Assembly (NCBI RefSeq): GCF_900142645.1
Contig: NZ_FRBP01000016.1
Span: forward strand, 62,001-126,000
DNA length: 64,000 nt
Direction of reading: 5' to 3'
Source: Eubacterium callanderi
Lineage (GTDB): Bacteria > Bacillota > Clostridia > Eubacteriales > Eubacteriaceae
The stretch's first letter is position 1. Each line of letters begins with the position of its first letter. The notes below the pieces were generated by a model. The model made no database searches, was not told the DNA's origin, and saw nothing but the letters and a program-made list of their open reading frames with translations. A program made the translations under genes and the position numbers. This document shows positions 25,141-34,328 of this stretch, one piece after another.

Positions 25141-28100
25141 ATGCGAAAAAAGGTAATCAGTTTACTCTTAACACTCAGCATCATTCTCGGTGGGCTTCTG
25201 CCAGGCATGGCCTTGGCGGAGACGGGCAGTACATGGAACCCGTCAGGGGATGTCTATAAAATCAGTACAGCGGACGATCTGGTGAATTTCCTGAATGGCC
25301 TTGAGAAGAATGGTGGTTACAGAGATAAAACCATCCAATTAGAAACAGATATCAACATTGATGACAGCGCCGTCGTTTACGACAGTATGGCGGCTTCTTA
25401 TAAATTCTGCGGTACCTTCGACGGTCAGGGGCACACCATCTCCTGTACCGAGGACAAGACCACAGGGCTTTTTCAGTCGATGGGGGACACCGGACAGGCT
25501 GGCGTCATCAGAAATCTTCGCTTAAGCTGGAGCATTAAGGACGCTGCTGCCAGAAAAGCTTATGGACTGCTGTGCAATACGGTGTATGGCGGTGAAAGCG
25601 TCATTGAGAACTGCTTTGTTGAAGGAAAAATAGCAGTTACCGGTGCAAGCTGTAATGCGGGCGGCCTGATCGGGACGCTTGACAGAAATATCAAGGGTCA
25701 GCCAACCGTCAAGAACTGTCTTGTGGAGGCAGAAGTCAGCACAACCCTTAATACAGGCGGCCTTAACAGTGTTGGCGCGATTAACGCTGAAAACAGCCTT
25801 TTCACGGGAACACTGGAAGGAAAAACTGTGCGCGGGCTCACCCTGGATACCAGTATGGTGACCAATGCTTATTACGACAGTACAAAGGTAACCAATGCGA
25901 CCTGCAAAGATCCAGGTAAAACCACTGAGGAGCTGATGGTTTTAAAGACCCAGGATAATCTGTATGCAGGCTGGGACGATTCGGTCTGGAGCTTTAAGGA
26001 AGGCAGTTACCCGGCCCTCAAGCTTTTTGAAGCCGCTGAGCCCTCGGGCGATACATGGGATCCCAATCCTGCAGATGGCGTCTATAAGCTCAGCACCGCC
26101 AGTGATCTGGTGAATTTTATGAATAGTCTTGAAAAAAACGACTATGATGGAAAGCAGGTCATCCTGCTGAAAAATATCGACGCCAGCTCGGCGGAGTTTG
26201 AGGTTGCGGCTTCTTCCTATGGGTTCTGCGGTACTTTCGACGGCCAGAGCCATACCATTTCCAGCAGCAGTGAAAAGAACACCGGTCTTTTTAAGGCGCT
26301 GGGGAAAACCGGAAAGGCCGGCACTATCAAAAATCTGGGGCTGAACTGGAGCATTAGGGATACAACCCAGTCGAGAGCAGCCTTTGGCCTGCTCTGCAAT
26401 ACCATCTACAGTGGTGACAGCCTCATTGAAAACTGCACCGTGGAAGGTAAGCTGACTGTGACGGGCTCAACCTGTAACGCGGGCGGTCTGATCGGAACGC
26501 TTGACAGAAATATCACAGGTCAGCCAACCGTCAAAAACTGTTTGGTAAAAGCCGACGTCGATACAACCTACAGCGTTGGCGGTTTGAACGCAGTCGGCGC
26601 GATCAAGGCTGAAAACAGCCTGTTTGTGGGAACCTTAGCTGGAAAGACGATTCGCGGGCTCACCATGAATACCAGCACGGTGACCAGCGCCTATTACGAC
26701 AGCACAAAGGTGACCGGCGCAGCTTATACAGACCCGGGTAAAACCAGCGAGGAGCTGATGGTTTTAAAAACCAAGAACAACCTGTACAGGGACTGGGACG
26801 ATTCGGTCTGGTTCTTTAAGGAAGGGGACTACCCCAGCCTGAACCAGTTCGGCTCGGCTGACGGCCTTCTCTCACTTGTAACCAAAGCCAAAGAAATCAG
26901 CAACAACGGCGGGCTCTACACGGATGAAAGCTTTACCGCCCTTCAGGCAGCCATAAAAGGGGCCGAAGATTTTACAGCGGCGGGCGATACCTACAAGCAG
27001 ACCGAGGTGGCGGCACAGACCGAGGCGCTCCAGTCGGCAATGGACGGCTTGAAGTACAACGTTGACCAGCAGATGCTCAAGGACAAGGTAAACGAATATA
27101 AAGGCCTTACTTTGAACAAGGATCAGTATGAAGAAGGAGCGGTCGATGCCTTTAACAGCGCCCTCACAAAGGCGGAGGAAACAGCCAATAAGCCAAATCC
27201 TTCGGGTGAGGAGATCGCGGAAGCCTACAAAGCGCTCATAGACGCCAAGGATACCCTCGACGCCAAGGAGTATGCGGGAGAGAAAGATAAACAAACCCTG
27301 ACAGAGACCATCGCGGCTTCTGAAGCCAGCCACCCACAGGTGGATTATACGGCGGACAGTTATAAGGCCTACGCCAGCGCTCTGGAGTCAGCCCAAAAAA
27401 CAGCGGCCAAGAATCCTTTATTTAAAAAAGAAGCGGATGAAGCCCTGAAGAGCCTCCAAACAGCCGAGAGCACACTGGCCCTGGCGCCAGTCAGCAAAAA
27501 AGCTCTGGACAGCGCCATCAGCAATGCGGAAGCTCTGGACAGCAGCCTCTACACAGCCACAAGCTACAATGCCTTTAAGGAAAAGATAGCTGAGGCCAAG
27601 GCAGTGTCCGAAGACCCGGCGGTAGACCGCCAGTCCGTAGTCAACGCCCAGGTCGAGGCGCTGAACACAGCGCGGGAGGCACTGGTGCTCGCGGCGGATA
27701 TCACCGATCTGAAGAATCAGATTGAACGCTCCGCTTATTTTCTGGCACGGCCATACACCGATGAAAGTCTGAACCACTATAAAGCCATGCTGGAAGCCGC
27801 AGAGGCCTACAATAACCAGGACGTTCCGGCAGCCAGCCAGGCCCAGGTAAACCAGGCGGCGGCCGACCTGCTTAACGCCAGCGTCCAGCTGGTCACCACG
27901 GACCCGGCCAACACCTTCCACGCCGAAAGGGGCGAGTTTGTTATCAGTACCCTGGACGATCTCAACGCTTTCCGCATGTATCTGAATTACTACGCCTTTG
28001 ACGGTGAGACCGTTGTGCTCAACAATGATATCAACGCCGCGGGTGACGGACTGCTAACCTTGGAAGTGCTCGAAGATAGCTCCGGAAGCGAGTATAATAA

Positions 28101-30585
28101 CCGTGCTTTTACCGGTACCTTTGACGGCCAGGGGCACAGTATCCTGAATTTTCATGATAACCATGTGGGCCTGTTCTATCAGCTGGGACTCCGGGATTAT
28201 TCTGATGAATACGGAGGAAAACCGGCAGTCGTCAGGAATCTTCATCTCAATGTGAATGTTGATAACATTCCGAAATATTATGACGGGTCAAATCAGAGGT
28301 ATCGTTACGCGCCGTTGGCCTCAGACTTATACAGCCAGGAGACCTTGGTGGAAAACTGCTGGATTGACGGGCAGATAAAAAATGAGGACGGTTCTGTATA
28401 TGCTGTCGTCGCTAAAACTTTTATGGGACAGTACCGCAACTGTCTGATTGCCCCCAACATAACAGCAAAGGGTGCGTATGTCTTTTTAGGCTCGAACGAG
28501 GGGCTGACAGTTGAAAACTGTCTGGTCAATGGAGCGATTCAAGCAGATCGGATTCTGGGGATATTTGAAGCGTCTTATTCACATGAAAACGTCAAAATAA
28601 ATAACAGCTTTTATAACTCGGATATCATCGGAGCCTCTGAGGGAAAAGACGCCCAATATGCCAAAGCTGGTGAGGAGCTGAAAAAAGCAGCCACCTTTGC
28701 CGAATGGCCAAAGGAAACCTGGAAGATTGTGGACGGCGAGTTCCCAATGCTGCGGGCCTTTACCGACCAGGCGGATACCAGCGCGCTGAGCGCCAAGCTG
28801 GACGAAGCTAAAGGCAAAACAGAAGCCAGCTACACACCGGCGAGCTTTGAGGCGCTTCAGACAGCCATCGCCTCCGCCGAGGCGGTGCTGGACGACCTGG
28901 ACGCTACCCAGGAAGCTGTTGACGATCAGGTACAGGCCCTTCAGACAGCCCTTGACGGGCTCATTGAAGTGCCGGACAAAGCCGGACTGCAGGCTCTGAT
29001 CACCCAGGCAGAGGCCAGATTGTTGGAGGAAGGCTACACGGCCTCCAGCTATACCGGCCTGCGGACCGCTCTGGAAGCAGCCTCGGCTGTCAATGAAAAT
29101 CCTGAGGCCAGCAAGACAATGGTGGAAGAACAGCAGACCCTGCTCAACACGGCTTTAGAAGGAATGAAGGAAGCCGCGGACATTACCGTGCTTCAGGCTG
29201 AAATCAAAAAAGCGGACAGCTTTGTTCAGAAAAAGGACAGCTACAGCGCAGATTCCTACGCGGCCTTTAAGGCAGCTCTGGAAGCCGCTGGCGAGTTGAA
29301 CAGCGCGGATACCGAAAAGGATCAGCAAAAAGAAGTCGATCAGGCTGTAGAAAACCTGAAGGCAGCCGAAGCGCGTCTGGTTTTTGTGGGAGACCTGAAC
29401 CAGCTGCTGGAAGAATACAGCGGCTTAAAGGCGTCGGACTACACCACAGCCGCCTGGACCGAATTTGAGGCGGTGATGGCCAAAGCGTCTGAAACTGCCG
29501 CCAAAGGAGACATAACCCAGGAAGAAACCAACAGCACGGCCAATGCCTTAATCGCAGCCAAGGCAGCCCTTGACATGAATAAACTGGGCGATAGGGAGCT
29601 TCTGGAAACAGCGGTGAAAGAAGCGAGAGAAGCGGTTAATCCTGAAAATAAGGACAGCTATAAACCAACGACCTACGCGCCCTATGAGGCGGCCTTGGCT
29701 GAAGCGGAGACTCTTTTAAAGAAGAACGAGCTGACAGAGACGGAGGTGTCTGAAGCCATCGAAAAGCTGAACACAGCCAGGGACAACGTCGAGCTCAGAG
29801 CAGATACCAAAAACCTGCAGGTGCTGTATGACCAGGCAAAGGACAAGGATGAAAAAGCCTATACCGAAGCTACTTACGCCAGCCTGGCACAGGCCATTAA
29901 AGCGGCCGAGACAGCGCTTGCAAACCCAGATACCAGCCAGGAAATGGTCGCATCTGCGGAGTCGGCCTTAAGCAAAGCTCTGACAGGCCTGAGGATGCCT
30001 GTCAAGGAAACTTTTGACGGTTATGAGGTAATTACGGAGGTTCCGGACGGCACGAAGCTGACAGTAAAAAAAGCCGGAGACATCGGAGCGGTGCAGAACA
30101 CGATAGCCCAGAAGTACGAAAATGGTACTTTGGCAGCCTTGTTCCACATCACAGCAGAACCGGCCCTGCCCGACGGTATGAAGCTTAAAATCACGCTTAA
30201 GATACCGAAAGAAGCCCAGGGTTACGACCGCTATGTTATTTACCACAAGCCTGCAGACAAACGGGAAGAATACCTTGAAAACGTGTCTTTCGACAAAGAT
30301 CAGAATACATTGACCTTTGAGAGCACCCTGTCGGATTTTGGAATTGTGGGTCTTAAAAATACCCAGGGCGGCGGCCAGCCAGTCAATCCGGATAACACCG
30401 GAAACGGCGGCCAGTCCCAGAATTCTGTCAACAGCGCAGGTACTGGAGCCACCGCAGGAGGAACAAAAAACACCAATACCGGTATCGCCGCAGACAACAC
30501 AGGGGTTTACCTTGCTGTGGGACTGCTGGCGCTGGCAGCCGCAGGCGGCATTGCAGTCAGCAGAAAGCGGATTGGTAAAAAATAA
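25141..30585 (+). CDS. Giant cell-surface protein: beta-helix modules, FIVAR repeats, membrane tail
   Basis: 1814 residues. A signal peptide ends near 26 (GMALA). Two tandem modules of about 270 residues (30-300 and 305-570) carry FCGTFDGQ.HTI, GGLIGTLDRNI and repeated strand words, resembling GLUG-type beta-helices. FIVAR-like helical repeats (about 75 residues, for example YTADSYKAY..ALE) fill 575-925 and 1210-1620 around a third beta-helix module. A small beta domain (1620-1735) precedes a Gly/Asn-rich linker and a C-terminal hydrophobic helix with a basic tail. The tail lacks LPXTG but has NTNTGI before the helix, as in the gene at 34329. Probably a long stalk or scaffold on the cell wall. 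Confidence 0.8.
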   Translation: MRKKVISLLLTLSIILGGLLPGMALAETGSTWNPSGDVYKISTADDLVNFLNGLEKNGGYRDKTIQLETDINIDDSAVVYDSMAASYKFCGTFDGQGHTISCTEDKTTGLFQSMGDTGQAGVIRNLRLSWSIKDAAARKAYGLLCNTVYGGESVIENCFVEGKIAVTGASCNAGGLIGTLDRNIKGQPTVKNCLVEAEVSTTLNTGGLNSVGAINAENSLFTGTLEGKTVRGLTLDTSMVTNAYYDSTKVTNATCKDPGKTTEELMVLKTQDNLYAGWDDSVWSFKEGSYPALKLFEAAEPSGDTWDPNPADGVYKLSTASDLVNFMNSLEKNDYDGKQVILLKNIDASSAEFEVAASSYGFCGTFDGQSHTISSSSEKNTGLFKALGKTGKAGTIKNLGLNWSIRDTTQSRAAFGLLCNTIYSGDSLIENCTVEGKLTVTGSTCNAGGLIGTLDRNITGQPTVKNCLVKADVDTTYSVGGLNAVGAIKAENSLFVGTLAGKTIRGLTMNTSTVTSAYYDSTKVTGAAYTDPGKTSEELMVLKTKNNLYRDWDDSVWFFKEGDYPSLNQFGSADGLLSLVTKAKEISNNGGLYTDESFTALQAAIKGAEDFTAAGDTYKQTEVAAQTEALQSAMDGLKYNVDQQMLKDKVNEYKGLTLNKDQYEEGAVDAFNSALTKAEETANKPNPSGEEIAEAYKALIDAKDTLDAKEYAGEKDKQTLTETIAASEASHPQVDYTADSYKAYASALESAQKTAAKNPLFKKEADEALKSLQTAESTLALAPVSKKALDSAISNAEALDSSLYTATSYNAFKEKIAEAKAVSEDPAVDRQSVVNAQVEALNTAREALVLAADITDLKNQIERSAYFLARPYTDESLNHYKAMLEAAEAYNNQDVPAASQAQVNQAAADLLNASVQLVTTDPANTFHAERGEFVISTLDDLNAFRMYLNYYAFDGETVVLNNDINAAGDGLLTLEVLEDSSGSEYNNRAFTGTFDGQGHSILNFHDNHVGLFYQLGLRDYSDEYGGKPAVVRNLHLNVNVDNIPKYYDGSNQRYRYAPLASDLYSQETLVENCWIDGQIKNEDGSVYAVVAKTFMGQYRNCLIAPNITAKGAYVFLGSNEGLTVENCLVNGAIQADRILGIFEASYSHENVKINNSFYNSDIIGASEGKDAQYAKAGEELKKAATFAEWPKETWKIVDGEFPMLRAFTDQADTSALSAKLDEAKGKTEASYTPASFEALQTAIASAEAVLDDLDATQEAVDDQVQALQTALDGLIEVPDKAGLQALITQAEARLLEEGYTASSYTGLRTALEAASAVNENPEASKTMVEEQQTLLNTALEGMKEAADITVLQAEIKKADSFVQKKDSYSADSYAAFKAALEAAGELNSADTEKDQQKEVDQAVENLKAAEARLVFVGDLNQLLEEYSGLKASDYTTAAWTEFEAVMAKASETAAKGDITQEETNSTANALIAAKAALDMNKLGDRELLETAVKEAREAVNPENKDSYKPTTYAPYEAALAEAETLLKKNELTETEVSEAIEKLNTARDNVELRADTKNLQVLYDQAKDKDEKAYTEATYASLAQAIKAAETALANPDTSQEMVASAESALSKALTGLRMPVKETFDGYEVITEVPDGTKLTVKKAGDIGAVQNTIAQKYENGTLAALFHITAEPALPDGMKLKITLKIPKEAQGYDRYVIYHKPADKREEYLENVSFDKDQNTLTFESTLSDFGIVGLKNTQGGGQPVNPDNTGNGGQSQNSVNSAGTGATAGGTKNTNTGIAADNTGVYLAVGLLALAAAGGIAVSRKRIGKK
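25230..26860 (+). repeat. Intragenic tandem duplication of about 0.82 kb
   Basis: Two modules (about 25230-26040 and 26056-26860) match along their length at protein level, and strongly at DNA level in patches, for example CTTGACAGAAATATCA and GGTCAGCCAACCGTCAA in both. This indicates recent duplication or gene conversion. Confidence 0.85.
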
Positions 30586-30600
30586 AATAACAAGTTGACC

Positions 30601-30664
30601 AGAAAGCAGACTTCTGCTTTCGTGTGTACCAAAAGGACACCTAAATCAGGTGTTCTTTTGGTAC
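30601..30664 (+). other. Two adjacent palindromes between surface-protein genes
   Basis: GAAAGCAGA-CT-TCTGCTTTC at 30602-30621 is followed by a 17-bp stem GTACCAAAAGGACACCT / AGGTGTTCTTTTGGTAC at 30626-30664 with loop AAATC. No T-tract follows the larger stem apart from internal TTTT. Likely an attenuator or mRNA-processing site. Confidence 0.75.
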
Positions 30665-30720
30665 GTGTAACAGAGATGCTTATCTTTATAAAAGGTTTGA
30701 GTACGAAAGGAACATTAATA

Positions 30721-33700
30721 ATGGAAGGTTTAAGGAAAACCAAGCCCGCAAAATGGCTGTGCTTTTTTCTGGCGCTGCTGCTGACACTGACCTGTTTTAC
30801 CCCCTTTGCCAGGGCAGAGGAAAACACCAGTCAGGAAGCTGGAAACACCGTGCTGGCAGACACTGCACAGCCGGAAGCACAGGCAGTGTCTGAGGAAAAG
30901 GGGACGCCGTCCTTAAAGCAGGACGCCGAGGGCAACTACCTTATCGGGTCTGTCGAGGATCTGAATACGCTGAGGGCGGATATTGTCAAGGATATTGAGT
31001 ATGAAAACGAACACCTGCTGCTGACAGCCGATATTGACGCCGGGAACCTGACCCCTTATCCAGAGCTGCCCCCAACCGATGAGCCCTACACTACAAGCGA
31101 AGGTCTCTTCGGCTATATTTTCAGAGGGAAGCTCAACGGTATGGGGCATAAGATTTATAACTTTAAAGACAGCGGCTCCGGCCTGTTTGATGTTCTGGCG
31201 CCAGGCGCACAGATTGGTAATCTGACCGTTGAAGCCAATGTGAATTTTACAAAGGACACAAAAAAACTCCGGTCTTCTACTTACGGTGTTATTGCCAACA
31301 TGATGCCGGGCGCCTGGATACAGCGCTGCGCGACCACGGGTTCTGTCACCATCCAGAGTGATTATCAGGGATATGTAGGCTTTAGTGGAATGGTTGGTTT
31401 CGCTAATCCTCCCAAGGAAGCGAACGTCTCCAACAGCAGTGAGTACAAAGGTACTATTGAGGATTCTTATTCCACCGTTGTTTTTACCAACAACACCCAG
31501 TCATCAGCCAGTTTTTATGGAATGGGCCCAGGGGTGCAAGTCCTCAAAAACTGTTTCTTTGCCGGGAGCTTTAAGGGCAAGGTTAATAAGGAAATCTCTC
31601 AGCCGCTGGCGCGGATGTCGACTGCAAACGAAAATATGGAGAGCTGTTATTTTGACAGCCTAAAGATCAGCACACTGCCTGCAAATGCGCAGGGTGAAAA
31701 GGTACCTACCTATAAGATGCGGAGTCAGGAAACCTTTAAAGGCTGGGACTTTGGACAAATCTGGAAAATGGGCGACGATCACCCAGTACTGAACACGGGC
31801 TATACCATTTTGAAGGACAAGGTGATCCTGGATACAGAGGTGGTGCTGGAGCCTCGCGTCTACAGCGAAGCCCTTGGCGGTGATTCCACCTTAACCCGTG
31901 TGCAGGATATCAAAATAAAGACCGATCTGGGCGGTAATCCACATCAGGTTACCATTGATTATGAGGAGACCCCAGACACCAAAAACACCTTCTATGTTGG
32001 TATGATGGGCGATCATGCGCGGGGCCTGGCCCAGTTTGACAAGGTCGAGGTAAAGTATACCGAAAATGATGAGGCAGAGTACTATTTGCCTTCGGATTTT
32101 TATAAATACGCTGACCGCAAGCAGGCAGAGGCCTGGGGAAGCTTCACCCAGGATGGGACCGTCCTGTCCGACGATCAAAAACAGGAGCTTATTGACCAGG
32201 CTAAAAAGGCCTGCGATTTGATTTTTGACTACAAGCTGGGCAGTACTCCCGATGCGGCGACTGTGGCCAGCGACTCATGGCTTGTTTTTTCTGCGGCGCG
32301 TTGTAATTATAAGGTGCCAGATGGCTTCTGGGACCAGGTATACAAGCAGTATGAAGCCCGCTACGCGGCCTATAAGGCGCAGGGACAGGTGGATGGCTTC
32401 GACACCTCCGATACCGCGAAAGATGTTCTGGCCATCAGTGCCATTGGATATGATCCCAGAAATGTCGGCGGCTATGACTTGCTGGACGTCATCATTAACC
32501 ACAGCGGCGACAGGGATTACTTTGCCAGCCAGACAGCTGCGTTCGCCATGTATTCCAACGATTTTGATGAAAGCCAGTACGGCTATAGCATGGCGGACTA
32601 TGTAAAATCAAAGGTCACGCCCATTGAGGTGGATGCGGACGGCGTAAAGGTTGAAAAAGACCAGGCAGCTGATATGTGGACAATGGCCTGGCAGCCTCTT
32701 ATGTTTTTCTATGATCCCAACGCACAGGAGGGCAGCGAATGGTATGACCTTAAGCTTTTTGTGGAAGATGGCTTAAACCAGATATCGGCAGCACAGACCT
32801 ATATGGGTAACTGCTGGGGAGGATACATCAACTCAGCGGATTCTACCGGCAAGCCAAAGTATGATATTACCAACACCTGGACAAACGCCCAGGTTCAGAT
32901 CAGTGTTGGGCTGGCCGGGATCGACCCCTTTGACGCCCGGTTTGTCAAAAACGGAAATACGTTGATCACACGTGCTGTTTCTTTCTTTGAAGGGGGCCAG
33001 GTCGGAGGTGATGTAAAAGGCGGCGAATCCGCCCAGGTAGCACGTGGTTTAAATTCCATTATACGAGCCTATGAACAAAACCCTCATAATTTGTTTGACT
33101 GCCGCGACGTTGAAGACTCTACGGTTCAGATTAATAACGCCATTGGCGCTCTGCCGGAGGCGGCAGCCATAACCGAAGAAAAACGCCAGGATTTTGACCA
33201 GTGCTGGGAACAGTACAACAAGCTGAACGATACGCAAAAATCGAATATTTCAAATACGAACAAAGAAAAACTGCAGGCCATCTATGAAAAATTCTATCCA
33301 GATGAAAATCTTGAGAGTGCTTTGGAGCTTGCGAAGACAGAATTAAGTAAGAGCAATGTGTCTGAAATCTATACTCAGGACAGTATTAACAATCTGAAAG
33401 CGGCAGTTGAAGCAGCTGAGAAGGTTCAGAAAGATACCCAGGCGACTTCTGAGCAGAAAGCCGAGCAGGCCAGTAAGCTGAGAAAGGCAGTGGAAGCGTT
33501 GGTCACCACGGAAGCGGAGGATATGAAAAAGGTTGAGACTGCCATTGACCAGATCAAACCCTTCACAACCCTTGAAGGCCGTAAGCCGGTAGATACAGCG
33601 AAGGACCTTTATGATAAGCTGAAATACGACGAGTCTCGTGAAAGAATTAAAAACAGAGATACGCTCTTGTCCAACGTTACAGCGGTTGAGGGCCTGGAAG

Positions 33701-34314
33701 CGGCGGGAGACAGTCTTAAAGCAGCTATTGCAGCGGCCAAGGAACAGCTTGCTCAAACAGATAAGTATCTGGCATCCAGCATAGAAGCTGCCAGACAGTA
33801 TATTACCATCGCAGAGAAAGTAGACGTACAAACATCCACAGTTCAGGAGCTTGCAAATGCTCAGATTACTTTGGAGCGTTATGTGAACGATACCCTCAAA
33901 GAACAGCCGGATAAAACGGAGCTGAACAACAAGATCGCAGAGATCACAGAAAAGATGAAGGCTCTCGATGAGAAAGATTATTCTGCGGAAAAGTGGAAAA
34001 CGCTGGAGGATGCGCTGAGTACGGCAAAAGACGTGGCTGAAAGCAACGATGCTGACGGCGGCGCGGTTACAAGCGCCATTGAAGGGCTGGACAACGCATT
34101 TAATGGATTGGAAGAAGATGTGATGCTCGGAGATGTTACAGGAGATGGAAAAATCAATGGACTGGATGTTACATGGGTTATGCAGTACAATGTTGGATCC
34201 CGGGCTTTAGATGAAAAGGCTATGAAGGCCGCGGATGTTAATAATGATGGGAAAGTAAATGCTTTAGATGTTACTTGGATTATGCAACATAACGTAGGCT
34301 TAAGAACATTTTGA
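30721..34314 (+). CDS. Secreted dockerin protein with a transcobalamin-type alpha/alpha toroid
   Basis: 1197 residues. The signal peptide ends near 34 (ARAEEN). Residues about 60-360 form a beta-helix module like those of the neighbour. Residues about 480-790 are helical repeats with SDSWLVFSAARCNY, DVLAISAIGYDPRNVGGYDLLD, SQTAAFAMYSN and TWTNAQVQISVGLAGIDP. These are marks of the squalene-cyclase/prenyltransferase toroid, the fold of the transcobalamin alpha domain. FIVAR-like helices fill 860-1130. The C-terminus has two dockerin repeats, DVTGDGKINGLDVTWVMQ and DVNNDGKVNALDVTWIMQ. ATG 30721 has GAAAGGA upstream. It should bind the cohesin encoded next. Corrinoid binding is inference. Confidence 0.8.
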   Translation: MEGLRKTKPAKWLCFFLALLLTLTCFTPFARAEENTSQEAGNTVLADTAQPEAQAVSEEKGTPSLKQDAEGNYLIGSVEDLNTLRADIVKDIEYENEHLLLTADIDAGNLTPYPELPPTDEPYTTSEGLFGYIFRGKLNGMGHKIYNFKDSGSGLFDVLAPGAQIGNLTVEANVNFTKDTKKLRSSTYGVIANMMPGAWIQRCATTGSVTIQSDYQGYVGFSGMVGFANPPKEANVSNSSEYKGTIEDSYSTVVFTNNTQSSASFYGMGPGVQVLKNCFFAGSFKGKVNKEISQPLARMSTANENMESCYFDSLKISTLPANAQGEKVPTYKMRSQETFKGWDFGQIWKMGDDHPVLNTGYTILKDKVILDTEVVLEPRVYSEALGGDSTLTRVQDIKIKTDLGGNPHQVTIDYEETPDTKNTFYVGMMGDHARGLAQFDKVEVKYTENDEAEYYLPSDFYKYADRKQAEAWGSFTQDGTVLSDDQKQELIDQAKKACDLIFDYKLGSTPDAATVASDSWLVFSAARCNYKVPDGFWDQVYKQYEARYAAYKAQGQVDGFDTSDTAKDVLAISAIGYDPRNVGGYDLLDVIINHSGDRDYFASQTAAFAMYSNDFDESQYGYSMADYVKSKVTPIEVDADGVKVEKDQAADMWTMAWQPLMFFYDPNAQEGSEWYDLKLFVEDGLNQISAAQTYMGNCWGGYINSADSTGKPKYDITNTWTNAQVQISVGLAGIDPFDARFVKNGNTLITRAVSFFEGGQVGGDVKGGESAQVARGLNSIIRAYEQNPHNLFDCRDVEDSTVQINNAIGALPEAAAITEEKRQDFDQCWEQYNKLNDTQKSNISNTNKEKLQAIYEKFYPDENLESALELAKTELSKSNVSEIYTQDSINNLKAAVEAAEKVQKDTQATSEQKAEQASKLRKAVEALVTTEAEDMKKVETAIDQIKPFTTLEGRKPVDTAKDLYDKLKYDESRERIKNRDTLLSNVTAVEGLEAAGDSLKAAIAAAKEQLAQTDKYLASSIEAARQYITIAEKVDVQTSTVQELANAQITLERYVNDTLKEQPDKTELNNKIAEITEKMKALDEKDYSAEKWKTLEDALSTAKDVAESNDADGGAVTSAIEGLDNAFNGLEEDVMLGDVTGDGKINGLDVTWVMQYNVGSRALDEKAMKAADVNNDGKVNALDVTWIMQHNVGLRTF

Positions 34315-34328
34315 AAGGTGAAAGAATA

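Noticed and set aside
30721-34314. A cellulosome component, because of the dockerin
   Set aside because: No carbohydrate-active domains in the window; the riboswitch and DUF4430 context point to corrinoids instead.
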